From Ferrimonas sp048263965 (GTDB taxonomy: Bacteria; Pseudomonadota; Gammaproteobacteria; Enterobacterales; Shewanellaceae), in contig NZ_JBLXDO010000005.1 of assembly GCF_048263965.1 (NCBI RefSeq), positions 114,037-178,036 of the forward strand: DNA of 64,000 nt, in the 5' to 3' direction. This document shows positions 7,767-16,412 of this stretch, piece by piece. A model generated the notes under the pieces. It worked only from the letters and a program-made list of their open reading frames with translations, ran no database searches and was not told where the DNA came from. The number at the start of each line of letters is the position of its first letter. The stretch's first letter is position 1. Made by a program: the position numbers and the translations under genes.

Positions 7767-8054
7767 TCAAAGTCGGCCAACAGCGAAGCTGTCAGATGGC
7801 CCTCCTCCCACCTGAATTCTCTCCCGAGGGCAATCGGTCCAAAGAAACACTGCTCTGCCATCGGCGCCAACAAAACGGTATCCACGCAGAGTCTGGGTGC
7901 AGATGCCGTCTGAGTCGCACTGCTGTCTCAGCTCCGACGCCATCTCATCCGGGCTGAGTACACCGGTACAAAGCCAGGGGCCACCGGCGATACAAAGGCG
8001 TTCTTGTCCCAGGCAGAGCAGCTGATCAATCTCGGGGGGAGCAAACAGGTTCAT
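7767..8054 (-). CDS. Cysteine-rich hypothetical protein
   Basis: A 95-residue protein starting at MNLFAPPEIDQ, chosen because GGAG lies six bases before the ATG; the longer frame starts at TTG with no ribosome site. It has six Cys residues (in LLCLGQERLC, GPWLC, QQCDSDGIC and WTDC) but no signal peptide or membrane segment. I do not recognise it. It lies about 120 bases upstream of the secreted barrel-like gene on the same strand. It could be a chance frame. Confidence 0.4.
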   Translation of the reverse strand: MNLFAPPEIDQLLCLGQERLCIAGGPWLCTGVLSPDEMASELRQQCDSDGICTQTLRGYRFVGADGRAVFLWTDCPRERIQVGGGPSDSFAVGRL

Positions 8055-8395
8055 GACCGGCTCCAGTCTCTGAAGAAACCGATGCAGGCAGGGATAGAAA
8101 GGCAATCTTGCCTACGCATAGCAGCGATAAAGGCTTCTGACACGAGACGCTCCTTGTCCAATCAGAACTCACTTGTGAGAATAGCACCCGGCTCAAACGA
8201 ACGCCCCAGATTAAGCAAAGTTAATTAAGCAATTTGAGCTGGAGAAAGTGGATTCGGGATCTGGAGCTCGCCTCTGGAGGAGCCTGGGTGAAAAGTAGGC
8301 CCACAAATGCCGCCTTGATAAAAACGTCGGCGAGGTGTCGGCAAACAACGTTGAGGCCGCCCACAAGCCAGCCTCGAGGCATAGAGTAGCACCGC
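8055..8395. other. Intergenic stretch with no recognised feature
   Basis: 341 bases between the Cys-rich small gene and the hydroxyproline oxidase gene. Small frames on both strands lack ribosome sites and recognisable content. No hairpin, repeat or RNA gene was seen. Confidence 0.6.
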
Positions 8396-9619
8396 TCAAC
8401 TGAAGCGATCGATACGATAAGGGGAGAGATCCACCTCTGGGGAATGGCCCAGCATCAAAGCACAGACCAAACGGGCACTGGTGGCCGCCTGGGTCAGCCC
8501 CAGATGCTGATGGCCAAAGCTGAAGTACACCCTAGGTGAACTGGAGGCTGAAAGCACCGGCAAGGAGTCCGGCAAAGAGGGTCGAAAACCCATCCAGGGC
8601 TCTCCCGGTAGTCCAGTCATCTCGGGCAACAGTGCCTTGGCGTGGGGCAGCAGTATCTCGGCACGTTTTGGGTTCATCGGGGCCTGAAGTCCGGCGAACT
8701 CCACCGTGCCCGCCAGCCGGGTTCCCTGGGCCATAGGGGTGACGATGAATTTTCGTTCGGCACTGGAAACCGGGCGAGTGAGCCCACTGTCGGCCTGAAC
8801 CATCAGGTGGTAGCCCCGTTCGGTATCCAGGGGGACGCGATGACCAAGCTGAACGGCCAATGGCCGGGACCAGGCACCGGCACAGACCGCCACTTTGTCC
8901 GCCTGCAACTGCCCTCCCCCTTTAAGGGTGACCACGCCACCGGCATCGAGGGATTGGGCTTCCCCCTGGACAAAATGAACTCCTTTCTTTGTCAGGGCCG
9001 CCACCAGCGCCTGACAGATGGCGAAGGGGTCGACGCTGTGGCCGGTGTCCGGGAACAGCAACCCGCCGGTCAATGAGGGCGACAGGGCAGGCTCCAGCTC
9101 CTGAAGCTGCTGGGCATCGAGCCACTCCACCCGAACCCCCGCCTGCCCAAAGTTTGCAGCCATCTGCTGCTGCTCTGCCAACTCCGTGGACTCAAACACC
9201 AGCAGGCTGCCCCGCTCACTCATCAGCGACTGCGCGCCGATGGAGGCCAGCAAGGTTCGCCAGTCCGCCATCGCCCTGTCGTTGATGGCACTCAGGGCGT
9301 GCTGGTTGCGACGGCGGCGACCAGGGGTCATGTTGACCAAAAACCTCAGCATCCACGGCAGCGCCCTGGGCAGGTACCTAAGTCGAATGCGAAACGGCCC
9401 CAGGGGATCGAGCAGCATGCTGGGGATCTGAGGCAAAAGCGCAGGATCGGCCAGGGGAAAGACCTGCTCGGTGGCAAAGTGACCGGCGTTGCCAAAGGAG
9501 GCGCCCCGGCCAGGCTCATCCCGCTCCAGTACGGTGACCTCCCTCCCCTGGCTCTGCAGCTCCCAGGCCAGGCTCAAACCGATGACACCCCCACCAATGA
9601 CTAGAATCGACTCACTCAT
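8396..9619 (-). CDS. FAD-dependent D-hydroxyproline/D-amino-acid dehydrogenase, DadA-like
   Basis: A 407-residue flavoprotein of the DAO/DadA family with an N-terminal dinucleotide-binding motif ILVIGGGVIGLSLAWEL and a C-terminal FSFGHQHLGLTQA segment typical of DadA relatives. In this cluster it most likely oxidises cis-4-hydroxy-D-proline to 1-pyrroline-4-hydroxy-2-carboxylate, the second step of the epimerase route. The open frame begins at a GTG overlapping the stop of the upstream gene, but an ATG two codons later has GAGGTGA before it and is preferred. It is co-transcribed with the dehydratase gene. A general D-amino-acid dehydrogenase role is the alternative. Confidence 0.85.
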   Translation of the reverse strand: MSESILVIGGGVIGLSLAWELQSQGREVTVLERDEPGRGASFGNAGHFATEQVFPLADPALLPQIPSMLLDPLGPFRIRLRYLPRALPWMLRFLVNMTPGRRRRNQHALSAINDRAMADWRTLLASIGAQSLMSERGSLLVFESTELAEQQQMAANFGQAGVRVEWLDAQQLQELEPALSPSLTGGLLFPDTGHSVDPFAICQALVAALTKKGVHFVQGEAQSLDAGGVVTLKGGGQLQADKVAVCAGAWSRPLAVQLGHRVPLDTERGYHLMVQADSGLTRPVSSAERKFIVTPMAQGTRLAGTVEFAGLQAPMNPKRAEILLPHAKALLPEMTGLPGEPWMGFRPSLPDSLPVLSASSSPRVYFSFGHQHLGLTQAATSARLVCALMLGHSPEVDLSPYRIDRFS

Positions 9620-9621
9620 GC

Positions 9622-10647
9622 TCACCTCAGGAAAAAACCCTGACTAAAGGGATCGGACGGCTCCAACACGAATCGGTGAGAGCCGGTGATCCAGGCCCTG
9701 CCACTGACTCTGGGCAGCACAGACTGCTTGCCGTGGTACGCCATCGATTCGGTGGCGGTCACCGTCATCTGGCCGCCCACGATGCTCTCGATGGTCAGAC
9801 TCTGACCCAGCTCCACCTCCCCCTTGGCATGAAGCAGGGCAATCCGTCCCGCCACCCCGGTTCCGGTGGGACTGCGATCCACTTCACCATCGGCGAAGAC
9901 ACACACATGTTTGCTGTGATGCCCAGGGGAGCAGTGTGCTGAGGTAAAGATGGTGCCGTACAGAAAGCCCAGATCCTCCTCCAGCGGATGACTGAGGCTG
10001 TGGGTCGTCATCACCGCCTGCTTAATGGCCCTGCCGTGGCGAATCAGGGCGGCGACATTGTCTGCACTGCAGTCGATACCCAGGGCATCGGCATCCACAT
10101 AGGCGTAATAGGCGCCGCCAAAGCCGATGTCATACTCCACCGGCCCCAGTCCGGCCACGTCCACACAACCATTGAGGGACTCTGCCCAGGAGGGAACATT
10201 GAGGAAATCCGACTTGATCTCCCCCTGATCCTGCCAAATTCTGGCGCGAATCAGGCCTGCCGGGGCATCGATCCTGATCTCCCTGGGGGTTGAGCTTGCC
10301 TTGATGACACCACACTTTGCCGCCACCTGGGTGACCGCCAGGATGGCGTGGCCGCACATGCTGGAGTAGCCTTCGTTATGGAGAAACAGCACACCAAAGT
10401 CCGCCCCCGGGGTCACCGGTTCAGTGATCAGGCAGCCATACATGTCTGCATGGCCCCTGGGCTCATGCATCAGCAGGGTGCGATACTGGTCCAGGTGTTC
10501 GGCCAGATAACGCCGCTTCTCCAACAGGGTTCGGCCAAATATGGGCGGGTAACCACCAGTAATGATTCTCAGGGGCTCACCCTCAGTATGAGCATCCAGG
10601 GTGGTGATCCCCTCCAGGGCCAACTCCTTCGGCACGTCAAACTTCAT
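9622..10647 (-). CDS. trans-3-hydroxy-L-proline dehydratase (proline racemase family, Cys/Thr type)
   Basis: A 341-residue member of the proline racemase superfamily. The first catalytic Cys is present in EGYSSMCGHA, but the second active-site Cys is replaced by Thr in DRSPTGTGVAGR. That Cys/Thr pair is the known mark of trans-3-hydroxy-L-proline dehydratases, including human L3HYPDH, which make 1-pyrroline-2-carboxylate by loss of water. It is the first gene of the leftward transcript, with GGAGG before its ATG, and its stop meets the start of the DadA-like gene. No ornithine-cyclodeaminase-like reductase for the product is visible nearby, so that step must be encoded elsewhere. Confidence 0.88.
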   Translation of the reverse strand: MKFDVPKELALEGITTLDAHTEGEPLRIITGGYPPIFGRTLLEKRRYLAEHLDQYRTLLMHEPRGHADMYGCLITEPVTPGADFGVLFLHNEGYSSMCGHAILAVTQVAAKCGVIKASSTPREIRIDAPAGLIRARIWQDQGEIKSDFLNVPSWAESLNGCVDVAGLGPVEYDIGFGGAYYAYVDADALGIDCSADNVAALIRHGRAIKQAVMTTHSLSHPLEEDLGFLYGTIFTSAHCSPGHHSKHVCVFADGEVDRSPTGTGVAGRIALLHAKGEVELGQSLTIESIVGGQMTVTATESMAYHGKQSVLPRVSGRAWITGSHRFVLEPSDPFSQGFFLR

Positions 10648-10781
10648 TCCATTGCCTCCATCTCCTTAATGCAGGTTGTCCTTTGGCACCATGGAAACCA
10701 TCACCAAAGGGCGCCCTGCTCTCTAAGGGTATCTTCCCCGATCCTTGCCGATTCGTTAACCTTAAAGTAACATAAATTTTG

Positions 10782-10797
10782 ATATTGCATACAATAT
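10782..10797. promoter_or_regulatory. Inverted repeat in the divergent hydroxyproline promoter, candidate GntR operator
   Basis: ATATTG-CATA-CAATAT, a perfect 6-4-6 inverted repeat in the AT-rich region between the two divergent hydroxyproline operons. On the other strand it reads ATATTGTATGCAATAT, close to the TTGTATACAA-like sites of FadR/VanR-type GntR regulators, one of which is encoded at the end of the rightward operon. One site could control both directions. Confidence 0.55.
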
Positions 10798-10869
10798 ACA
10801 TATCAGCCATGATGATTTCCAGGCTGATAGTCAGCCCTGTGTATGGAAAACAATAAGGAAAGATTCCCC

Positions 10870-11784
10870 ATGAAGGTAACCTGGAACGGCGTCTATCCGG
10901 CGATCTCCACCCAGTTTCACGACGACGGCAGCATCAACTTTGAGTCCAATGCCCGCATGCTCAATCAACTGATTGAAGATGGCGTCGACGGCATCATCGC
11001 CCTGGGTACAGTCGGCGAAAACTGCTCCCTGAGCCCACAGGAGAAGCGGGACTTTCTCAAACACACGCTGGAGGTGGCCGCCGGCCGCATACCAGTGATC
11101 AGCGGCTGCGCCGAGACCACCACAGAGTTCGCCAAAAGCTTCGTCAAAGACGCAGAAGCCCTTGGGGTAGACGGCATCATGCTGTTGCCCGGCATGGTAT
11201 ATCGCGCCAACCGTGAGGAGACCCTGTATCACTATCAGCAGGTGTCCCGGGCCACCACCCTGCCTATCATGATCTACAACAACCCGGTGACCTACGGCGT
11301 GGATGTGGACCTGGAGATGACCCAGGTATTGGCCAAGGAGAGAAACATCGTCGCCATCAAGGAGTCCACCACAGACACTCGCCGCATTACCGAACTGCAC
11401 AACCAGTTTGGTGACAGGTTTATTGTGTTTTGCGGTGTCGACGACATCGCCCTGGAGAGCGTTATGCTGGGTGCTACAGGCTGGATCTCCGGCTTGACCA
11501 ACGTCTTTCCCAGAGAATCTGTGGCCATCATGAAACTGGCACGAGCGGGTCGCTATCAGGAGGCCAGGGAGATCTGGCGCTGGTTCCTGCCCCTGCTGCG
11601 ATTGGACACCGTGCCCCACCTGGTCCAGTGCATCAAATTGGCCGAGCAGTTGGCGGGAAGAGGCAGTGAAAACGTACGGGCGCCCAGGCTGCCCCTCTCC
11701 GGCGCCGAGCGAGCGCGGGTGACTAAGGTTTATGAAGACGCCATCGCCACCCGCCCCGATCTGAGTCAATTCAATCTGGACTGA
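10870..11784 (+). CDS. DapA-like 1-pyrroline-4-hydroxy-2-carboxylate deaminase
   Basis: A 304-residue class I aldolase-fold protein of the dihydrodipicolinate synthase family. The Schiff-base Lys is in IVAIKEST and the catalytic Tyr in MIYNNPVTYG; GTVGENCSL is the substrate loop. In hydroxyproline clusters this branch deaminates 1-pyrroline-4-hydroxy-2-carboxylate to 2-oxoglutarate semialdehyde, and the neighbours here support that use. The start MKVTWNGVYPAIS has AAGGA ten bases before it; the frame extends nine codons further to another ATG. It leads the rightward operon. True dihydrodipicolinate synthase is unlikely given the context. Confidence 0.87.
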   Translation: MKVTWNGVYPAISTQFHDDGSINFESNARMLNQLIEDGVDGIIALGTVGENCSLSPQEKRDFLKHTLEVAAGRIPVISGCAETTTEFAKSFVKDAEALGVDGIMLLPGMVYRANREETLYHYQQVSRATTLPIMIYNNPVTYGVDVDLEMTQVLAKERNIVAIKESTTDTRRITELHNQFGDRFIVFCGVDDIALESVMLGATGWISGLTNVFPRESVAIMKLARAGRYQEAREIWRWFLPLLRLDTVPHLVQCIKLAEQLAGRGSENVRAPRLPLSGAERARVTKVYEDAIATRPDLSQFNLD

Positions 11785-11794
11785 GGAGGACGCC

Positions 11795-12796
11795 ATGTTA
11801 AAGGGAACCTTTGCCTGCATCGATGCCCATACCTGTGGCAATCCGGTGCGACTGGTGACCAGCGGCCATCCGAACCTCAAGGGCAGCACCATGAGCGAGA
11901 AGCGCCAGGATTTCCTGGCGCATCACGACTGGATTCGCCGCGCGCTGATGTTCGAGCCCAGGGGGCATGACATGATGTCTGGCGCCTTTCTCTACCCGCC
12001 CTGCTCCGGGCAGGCCGATGCCGCCATCCTCTTTATTGAGACCTCTGGCTGTCTGCCCATGTGTGGCCACGGCACCATAGGCACGGTCACGGCTGCCCTG
12101 GAAGCGGGGCTGATCACGCCCAAAATCCCGGGGCAACTGATACTGGACGTGCCTGCCGGACAGTTGCAGGTGCACTACCGGCAAAACGCTGGAAAGGTGG
12201 AATGGGTCAGGCTGATCAATGTCCCCAGCTATCTGGCCCACAGGGACATCGAACTGACGGTGCCGGGACTGGGCACCCTCACGGTGGATGTAGCCTATGG
12301 CGGCAACTACTATGTCATCGTCGAACCCCAAAGCCAGTTTCCCGGACTGCGTCACTGGAACGCCGATGAGATCCTGCGCTGGAGCCCCCTGGTACGCCAG
12401 GCCGCCAGGGAGAAGCTGAAATGCATCCACCCTCTGGATACCACTGTACAGGGGATCTCCCACGTGCTCTGGGCCGGAGACCCCCTTAATGCCGACTCCG
12501 ACGGTGCCAATGCGGTTTTCTATGGCGATAAGGCCATCGACCGCTCGCCCTGCGGCACCGGTACCAGCGCCCGTATGGCCCAGCGCCACGCCAAAGGCCT
12601 GCTGGCCACCGGCGACCAGTACGTGCACGAGTCGATCATCGGCAGTCAGTTTATCGGACGGGTGGAAGCCACCACCGAAGTGGGCCCCTACCCCGCCATC
12701 CTGCCCTCGATTCAGGGCTGGGCACGGGTGACCGGCCACAACACCATTACCGTGGATGACGAAGACCCCTACGCCTTCGGCTTTCAGGTTATCTAA
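11795..12796 (+). CDS. 4-Hydroxyproline 2-epimerase (proline racemase family, Cys/Cys type)
   Basis: A 333-residue proline racemase superfamily protein with both catalytic Cys residues: ETSGCLPMCGHG and DRSPCGTGTSAR. The two-Cys form is shared by proline racemase and 4-hydroxyproline epimerase; the cluster makes the epimerase the better call, turning trans-4-hydroxy-L-proline into cis-4-hydroxy-D-proline as the first step. A strong GGAGGAC precedes the ATG, ten bases after the deaminase gene. The pair with the Cys/Thr enzyme on the other side of the promoter shows two members of one family doing different reactions in one regulon. Confidence 0.88.
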   Translation: MLKGTFACIDAHTCGNPVRLVTSGHPNLKGSTMSEKRQDFLAHHDWIRRALMFEPRGHDMMSGAFLYPPCSGQADAAILFIETSGCLPMCGHGTIGTVTAALEAGLITPKIPGQLILDVPAGQLQVHYRQNAGKVEWVRLINVPSYLAHRDIELTVPGLGTLTVDVAYGGNYYVIVEPQSQFPGLRHWNADEILRWSPLVRQAAREKLKCIHPLDTTVQGISHVLWAGDPLNADSDGANAVFYGDKAIDRSPCGTGTSARMAQRHAKGLLATGDQYVHESIIGSQFIGRVEATTEVGPYPAILPSIQGWARVTGHNTITVDDEDPYAFGFQVI

Positions 12797-12811
12797 GGAA
12801 ATTTAATCACA

Positions 12812-14368
12812 ATGAACCAGCTATCAGGACAGCACTTGATCAACGGTCAATGGACCGGGGAGCCCGAGGCAGGATTTTCAAGCTTTGATCCCGAGCGCAA
12901 TGAGCCCCTTCCCTGGCAATTTTGCGAAGCCAACACAGAGCAACTTGAGGCTGCCGTCGGCGCAGCAGAGTCAGCTTTTCTGGCTTATCGCCTGTGGCCA
13001 GCAGAGCGCCGGGCCGAACTGCTGGACGCCATGGCCGACGCCATCGACGCATTGGGCGAAACCCTGACCCACGTCGCCACCCAGGAAACCGCCCTGCCCG
13101 AGGCCCGCCTCAACGGCGAGCGGGGCCGCACCTGCGGCCAGTTGCGGCTCTTTGCCCAGTTGCTGCGAGAGCCCAGACAGCCAGCCATCATTGACCTGGC
13201 TCAGCCGGACCGACAGCCTCTTCCCAAGCCGGATATCCGGCTGGATCAGCTGCCTTTAGGGCCGGTGGCGGTATTCGGCGCCTCCAATTTCCCCCTGGCC
13301 TTCTCCGCCGTCGGCGGGGACACCGCCTCGGCATTGGCGGCCGGCTGTCCCGTGGTGGTCAAAGGCCATCCGGCACACCCGGCCACCACAGAGCTGGTGG
13401 CCAGAGCCATGCTGTCGGCCATCGAGAAAGTGGGCGCCCCCAAAGGGGTGTTCAATCTGCTTCAGGGGCGTTCACCACAACTGTCCCAGGAGCTGGTCAG
13501 GGCGCCCGAAATACAGGCCGTCGGCTTTACCGGCTCCTTCAAGGTGGGCCAGCTGCTCAGCCGAATCGCCGCCAACCGCCCACAACCCATCCCCTTCTTC
13601 GGTGAACTTGGCAGCATCAACCCACAGCTGTTGCTGCCTCAGAAACTGGCAGAGAGCGCCGAGGCACTGGCCGAGCAGCAACATGGCTCCATGATGATGG
13701 GTCAGGGGCAGTTCTGCACCAGCCCGGGACTGGTCATGATGCTCAGGGGAGAGGGCAGTGACCGTTACCTGTCCAGACTGACCAGCCTGATAGAGCAGCA
13801 AGCACCGGGAACCATGCTCACTCCGGGCATTGCCAATGCCTACCGTGAAGCGGCCCACAAGCTGGTGTCGTCCGACGGCGTTCACCTGGCTGCCCAGGGG
13901 CTACCCTGTACTCACGCCAATCAGAGCCAGGCGCTGATCGCCAGCTGCAGCGGCGACACCCTGTTGGCCAACCCGGAGCTGCTGGAGGAGGTATTTGGCC
14001 CCTGCACTCTGGTGGTGACTTTCGACCACGCCCGGCAGCTGCTGGAGGCGATACGCACCCTGCCGGGCCAGCTCACCGGATCGGTCCATGGCACCGAACA
14101 GGAGATGTGCAATGAACGGACATTGATGGTGGAACTGGCCTACCGCGTCGGTCGGCTTATTGCCAATCAGATGCCCACCGGCGTTGAGGTGTGTCATGCC
14201 ATGCAGCACGGCGGCCCCTGGCCCGCCGCCACTCACAGCCAGTCCACCTCGGTAGGCGCAGAAGCGATAAAGCGCTTCACCCGCCCCATGGCCTGGCAAA
14301 ACCTGCCCCAAAGCTTGTTGCCCCAGCACCTTTGTGACCAGAGCACCACACCTCAGCTGCGTTACTGA
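12812..14368 (+). CDS. 2-Oxoglutarate semialdehyde dehydrogenase
   Basis: A 518-residue aldehyde dehydrogenase that would oxidise 2-oxoglutarate semialdehyde to 2-oxoglutarate with NAD(P)+, the last step of the pathway. The general-base Glu is in FFGELGSINP and the nucleophile Cys in GQGQFCTSPG; the cofactor region is FGASNFPLAFS. The FGELGSINP form and the length fit the bacterial ketoglutarate semialdehyde dehydrogenase group of hydroxyproline and sugar-acid pathways. It follows the epimerase gene by 15 bases and is followed by a terminator, so it ends the enzyme operon. Confidence 0.9.
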   Translation: MNQLSGQHLINGQWTGEPEAGFSSFDPERNEPLPWQFCEANTEQLEAAVGAAESAFLAYRLWPAERRAELLDAMADAIDALGETLTHVATQETALPEARLNGERGRTCGQLRLFAQLLREPRQPAIIDLAQPDRQPLPKPDIRLDQLPLGPVAVFGASNFPLAFSAVGGDTASALAAGCPVVVKGHPAHPATTELVARAMLSAIEKVGAPKGVFNLLQGRSPQLSQELVRAPEIQAVGFTGSFKVGQLLSRIAANRPQPIPFFGELGSINPQLLLPQKLAESAEALAEQQHGSMMMGQGQFCTSPGLVMMLRGEGSDRYLSRLTSLIEQQAPGTMLTPGIANAYREAAHKLVSSDGVHLAAQGLPCTHANQSQALIASCSGDTLLANPELLEEVFGPCTLVVTFDHARQLLEAIRTLPGQLTGSVHGTEQEMCNERTLMVELAYRVGRLIANQMPTGVEVCHAMQHGGPWPAATHSQSTSVGAEAIKRFTRPMAWQNLPQSLLPQHLCDQSTTPQLRY

Positions 14369-14380
14369 CGAGGTTCACAC

Positions 14381-14410
14381 GCAGGCCCGACAACGGGCCT
14401 GCGGCTTTTC
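14381..14410 (+). terminator. Rho-independent terminator after the hydroxyproline operon
   Basis: GCAGGCCCG, loop ACAA, CGGGCCTGC, then GGCTTTT. It separates the enzyme genes from the GntR gene. Confidence 0.75.
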
Positions 14411-14464
14411 AATCTCAGTTAAAGTAGTTACCCTATAGTCTGTGTAATCAATAAGTAAGCAACT

Positions 14465-15145
14465 ATGAGTCAGGCCACTCCCATCGTTCACAAAACCCGA
14501 ACCCAGCTGGTGGTGGAGGTTTTACGTGAAAAGATCCTCTCCGGCGACATCAAGGCCGGTGAGCCTCTGAGGCAGAGTGCGCTGGCCGAAGAGTTGAACG
14601 TCAGCCGTATCCCCATTCGAGAGGCCCTGGTGCAGCTGGAAGCTGAAGGCCTTGTAAAATTCGAAGCCCATAAGGGCGCCACCGCCACCGAGCTGTCCGT
14701 GGAACAGGCCAGTGAACTGTTCGAACTGCGTGCCCTCATTGAGCCTGACCTGCTGGCCAAGTCGATTCCCAACCTGACCCAGGCGCAACTGGACGCCGCC
14801 GAAGCGGTGCTGGTCCAACTGGAATCCGCGTTTCGGGAAGAGAACGCCATCAACATGTGGAGCGAACTCAACACCCAATTCCACTCGGCCCTCTACCTGG
14901 GTGCCAACCGCCCCCAGGCGATGGAGGTGGTCAAGAGCCTCAACACCAACTCCGACCGCTACATCCGGCTGCAATTGCTGCTGACCGGCGGCATCCCCAG
15001 GGCGGAAAACGAGCATCGTGAGCTGCTGGAACTGTGCCGTCAGGGCAAGATCCAGGAAGCGGCCACCCTTCTTACCAACCATATCCTGCATGCCAAGTCC
15101 GGCGTTGAGCGCCTGGTGCAGGAGCACGTCAATAATCAACAATAA
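14465..15145 (+). CDS. GntR-family regulator with FCD domain
   Basis: A 226-residue regulator. The N-terminal winged helix (LREKILSGDIKAGEPLRQS, then LNVSRIPIREALVQLEAEG) is the GntR signature, and the all-helical remainder with FELRALIEPDLL fits the FCD effector domain (FadR/VanR group). It lies directly after the hydroxyproline operon behind its terminator, so it has its own promoter, and it probably represses both divergent operons through the inverted repeat between them (inference). The effector would then be a hydroxyproline pathway intermediate. Confidence 0.88.
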   Translation: MSQATPIVHKTRTQLVVEVLREKILSGDIKAGEPLRQSALAEELNVSRIPIREALVQLEAEGLVKFEAHKGATATELSVEQASELFELRALIEPDLLAKSIPNLTQAQLDAAEAVLVQLESAFREENAINMWSELNTQFHSALYLGANRPQAMEVVKSLNTNSDRYIRLQLLLTGGIPRAENEHRELLELCRQGKIQEAATLLTNHILHAKSGVERLVQEHVNNQQ

Positions 15146-15279
15146 TGGACGGGGCCAAGGTGCCCCGTCGCAGTATCCTGCCTTGGGGAGGACATCCTCC
15201 TTCACCGCTGGTATGATGCTGCAATTCCGAGTGGTGGTGTGACCAGTTGACCACACCCCGTGCTTTTTGGAGAGCGTTC

Positions 15280-16371
15280 ATGCTACATGCCCAGATTACC
15301 GGCTGGGGCAAGTGTTTGCCCCCAGCAACCCTGACCAATGACGACCTGGCCACCTTTATGGATACCTCTGACGAGTGGATCCGCAGCCGTACCGGCATCG
15401 GTCAACGCCACATCAGCCACGTCAGCACCTCAACCATGGCCACCGTCGCCGCCAAACATGCCCTGGCCGCCGCCGGCATCGAAGGCAGCGATCTGGACAT
15501 GATCATCCTCGGCAGCGCCACCCCAGACACCCTGGTGCCCAACATCGCCGCCACTGTGCAGGCTGAAATCGGTGCCCAGTGTGCTGCCTTTGACATCAAT
15601 GCCGCCTGCTCCGGCTTCCTCTATGCCCTGGGGCTGGCGACGGCCCAGATCCGCAGCGGCCAGTGCCGCAAAGTGCTGGTGATTGGTGCCGAGCGCCTCA
15701 CCTTCCTGCTGAACTGGCTGCAGCGGGACACCGCCGTACTCTTCGGAGACGGCGCCGGTGCCGTCATTCTGGAAGCGGTAGAGAGCGAAGAGCCGACCGG
15801 CGTACTGAGCTACGCCATGAACAACGATCCCCAGGCACGGGAGATCCTCAAGGTGGACGCTTTCGGCAGCGACATGAACCGCTGGAGCGAAGACGCTACC
15901 GACTTCAAGTTCCAGTTTGAAGGCCGGGAGATCTTCAAGCGCGCCATCGCCGGCATGTCCTCCCTGGGCAAGAAGGTGCTCACCGAGAGCAATACCCCGC
16001 TGGACGCGGTCGATCTGGTGGTGCCCCACCAGGCGAACGTGCGCATCATCGATACCCTGATCGGTAAGATGGGGCTGCCAGCAGAGAAGGCGTTCATCAA
16101 TATCGAGAACTACGGCAACACCTCGGCGGCCACTGTGCCCATCGCCCTGTGTGACGCCCTGGAACAGGGTCGCATCAAGCCTGGTGACACCCTGCTTTCC
16201 TGCGCCTTCGGTGCTGGTCTCACCTCCGCCGCCGCAGTGATCAAATGGGGTGACCGGGTCACTCCGGTGAACACCAGCGACGCCGAACTGCCTCCGTGCG
16301 AACAGACCGGCCTGGAGATCATCGCTCCGGCTGTGGCAGCCGCCAAGGCCCAACTGGCCGAAAAGCAGTAA
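15280..16371 (+). CDS. Beta-ketoacyl-ACP synthase III-like protein
   Basis: A 363-residue condensing enzyme of the FabH family, which starts acyl chains by joining an acyl-CoA to malonyl-ACP. The Cys-His-Asn triad is visible in NAACSGFLYAL, VPHQANVRII and ENYGNTSAA. The start MLHAQITGWG follows GGAGAGCG; the longer frame lacks a ribosome site. It stands alone with its own terminator, away from fab genes, and has a C-terminal extension of about 35 residues beyond the usual end, so it may be an accessory FabH rather than the housekeeping enzyme. Confidence 0.85.
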   Translation: MLHAQITGWGKCLPPATLTNDDLATFMDTSDEWIRSRTGIGQRHISHVSTSTMATVAAKHALAAAGIEGSDLDMIILGSATPDTLVPNIAATVQAEIGAQCAAFDINAACSGFLYALGLATAQIRSGQCRKVLVIGAERLTFLLNWLQRDTAVLFGDGAGAVILEAVESEEPTGVLSYAMNNDPQAREILKVDAFGSDMNRWSEDATDFKFQFEGREIFKRAIAGMSSLGKKVLTESNTPLDAVDLVVPHQANVRIIDTLIGKMGLPAEKAFINIENYGNTSAATVPIALCDALEQGRIKPGDTLLSCAFGAGLTSAAAVIKWGDRVTPVNTSDAELPPCEQTGLEIIAPAVAAAKAQLAEKQ

Positions 16372-16385
16372 CTGCCTGAAACGGA

Positions 16386-16412
16386 AACGGCGCCAACTGG
16401 CGCCGTTTTTTT
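16386..16412 (+). terminator. Rho-independent terminator after the FabH-like gene
   Basis: AACGGCGCC, loop AACT, GGCGCCGTT, then seven T. It reaches the stop of the convergent LRAT-like gene. Confidence 0.85.

Noticed and set aside
8211..8399. 62-codon minus-strand frame before the hydroxyproline oxidase
   Set aside because: Lacks a ribosome site and looks like random composition.
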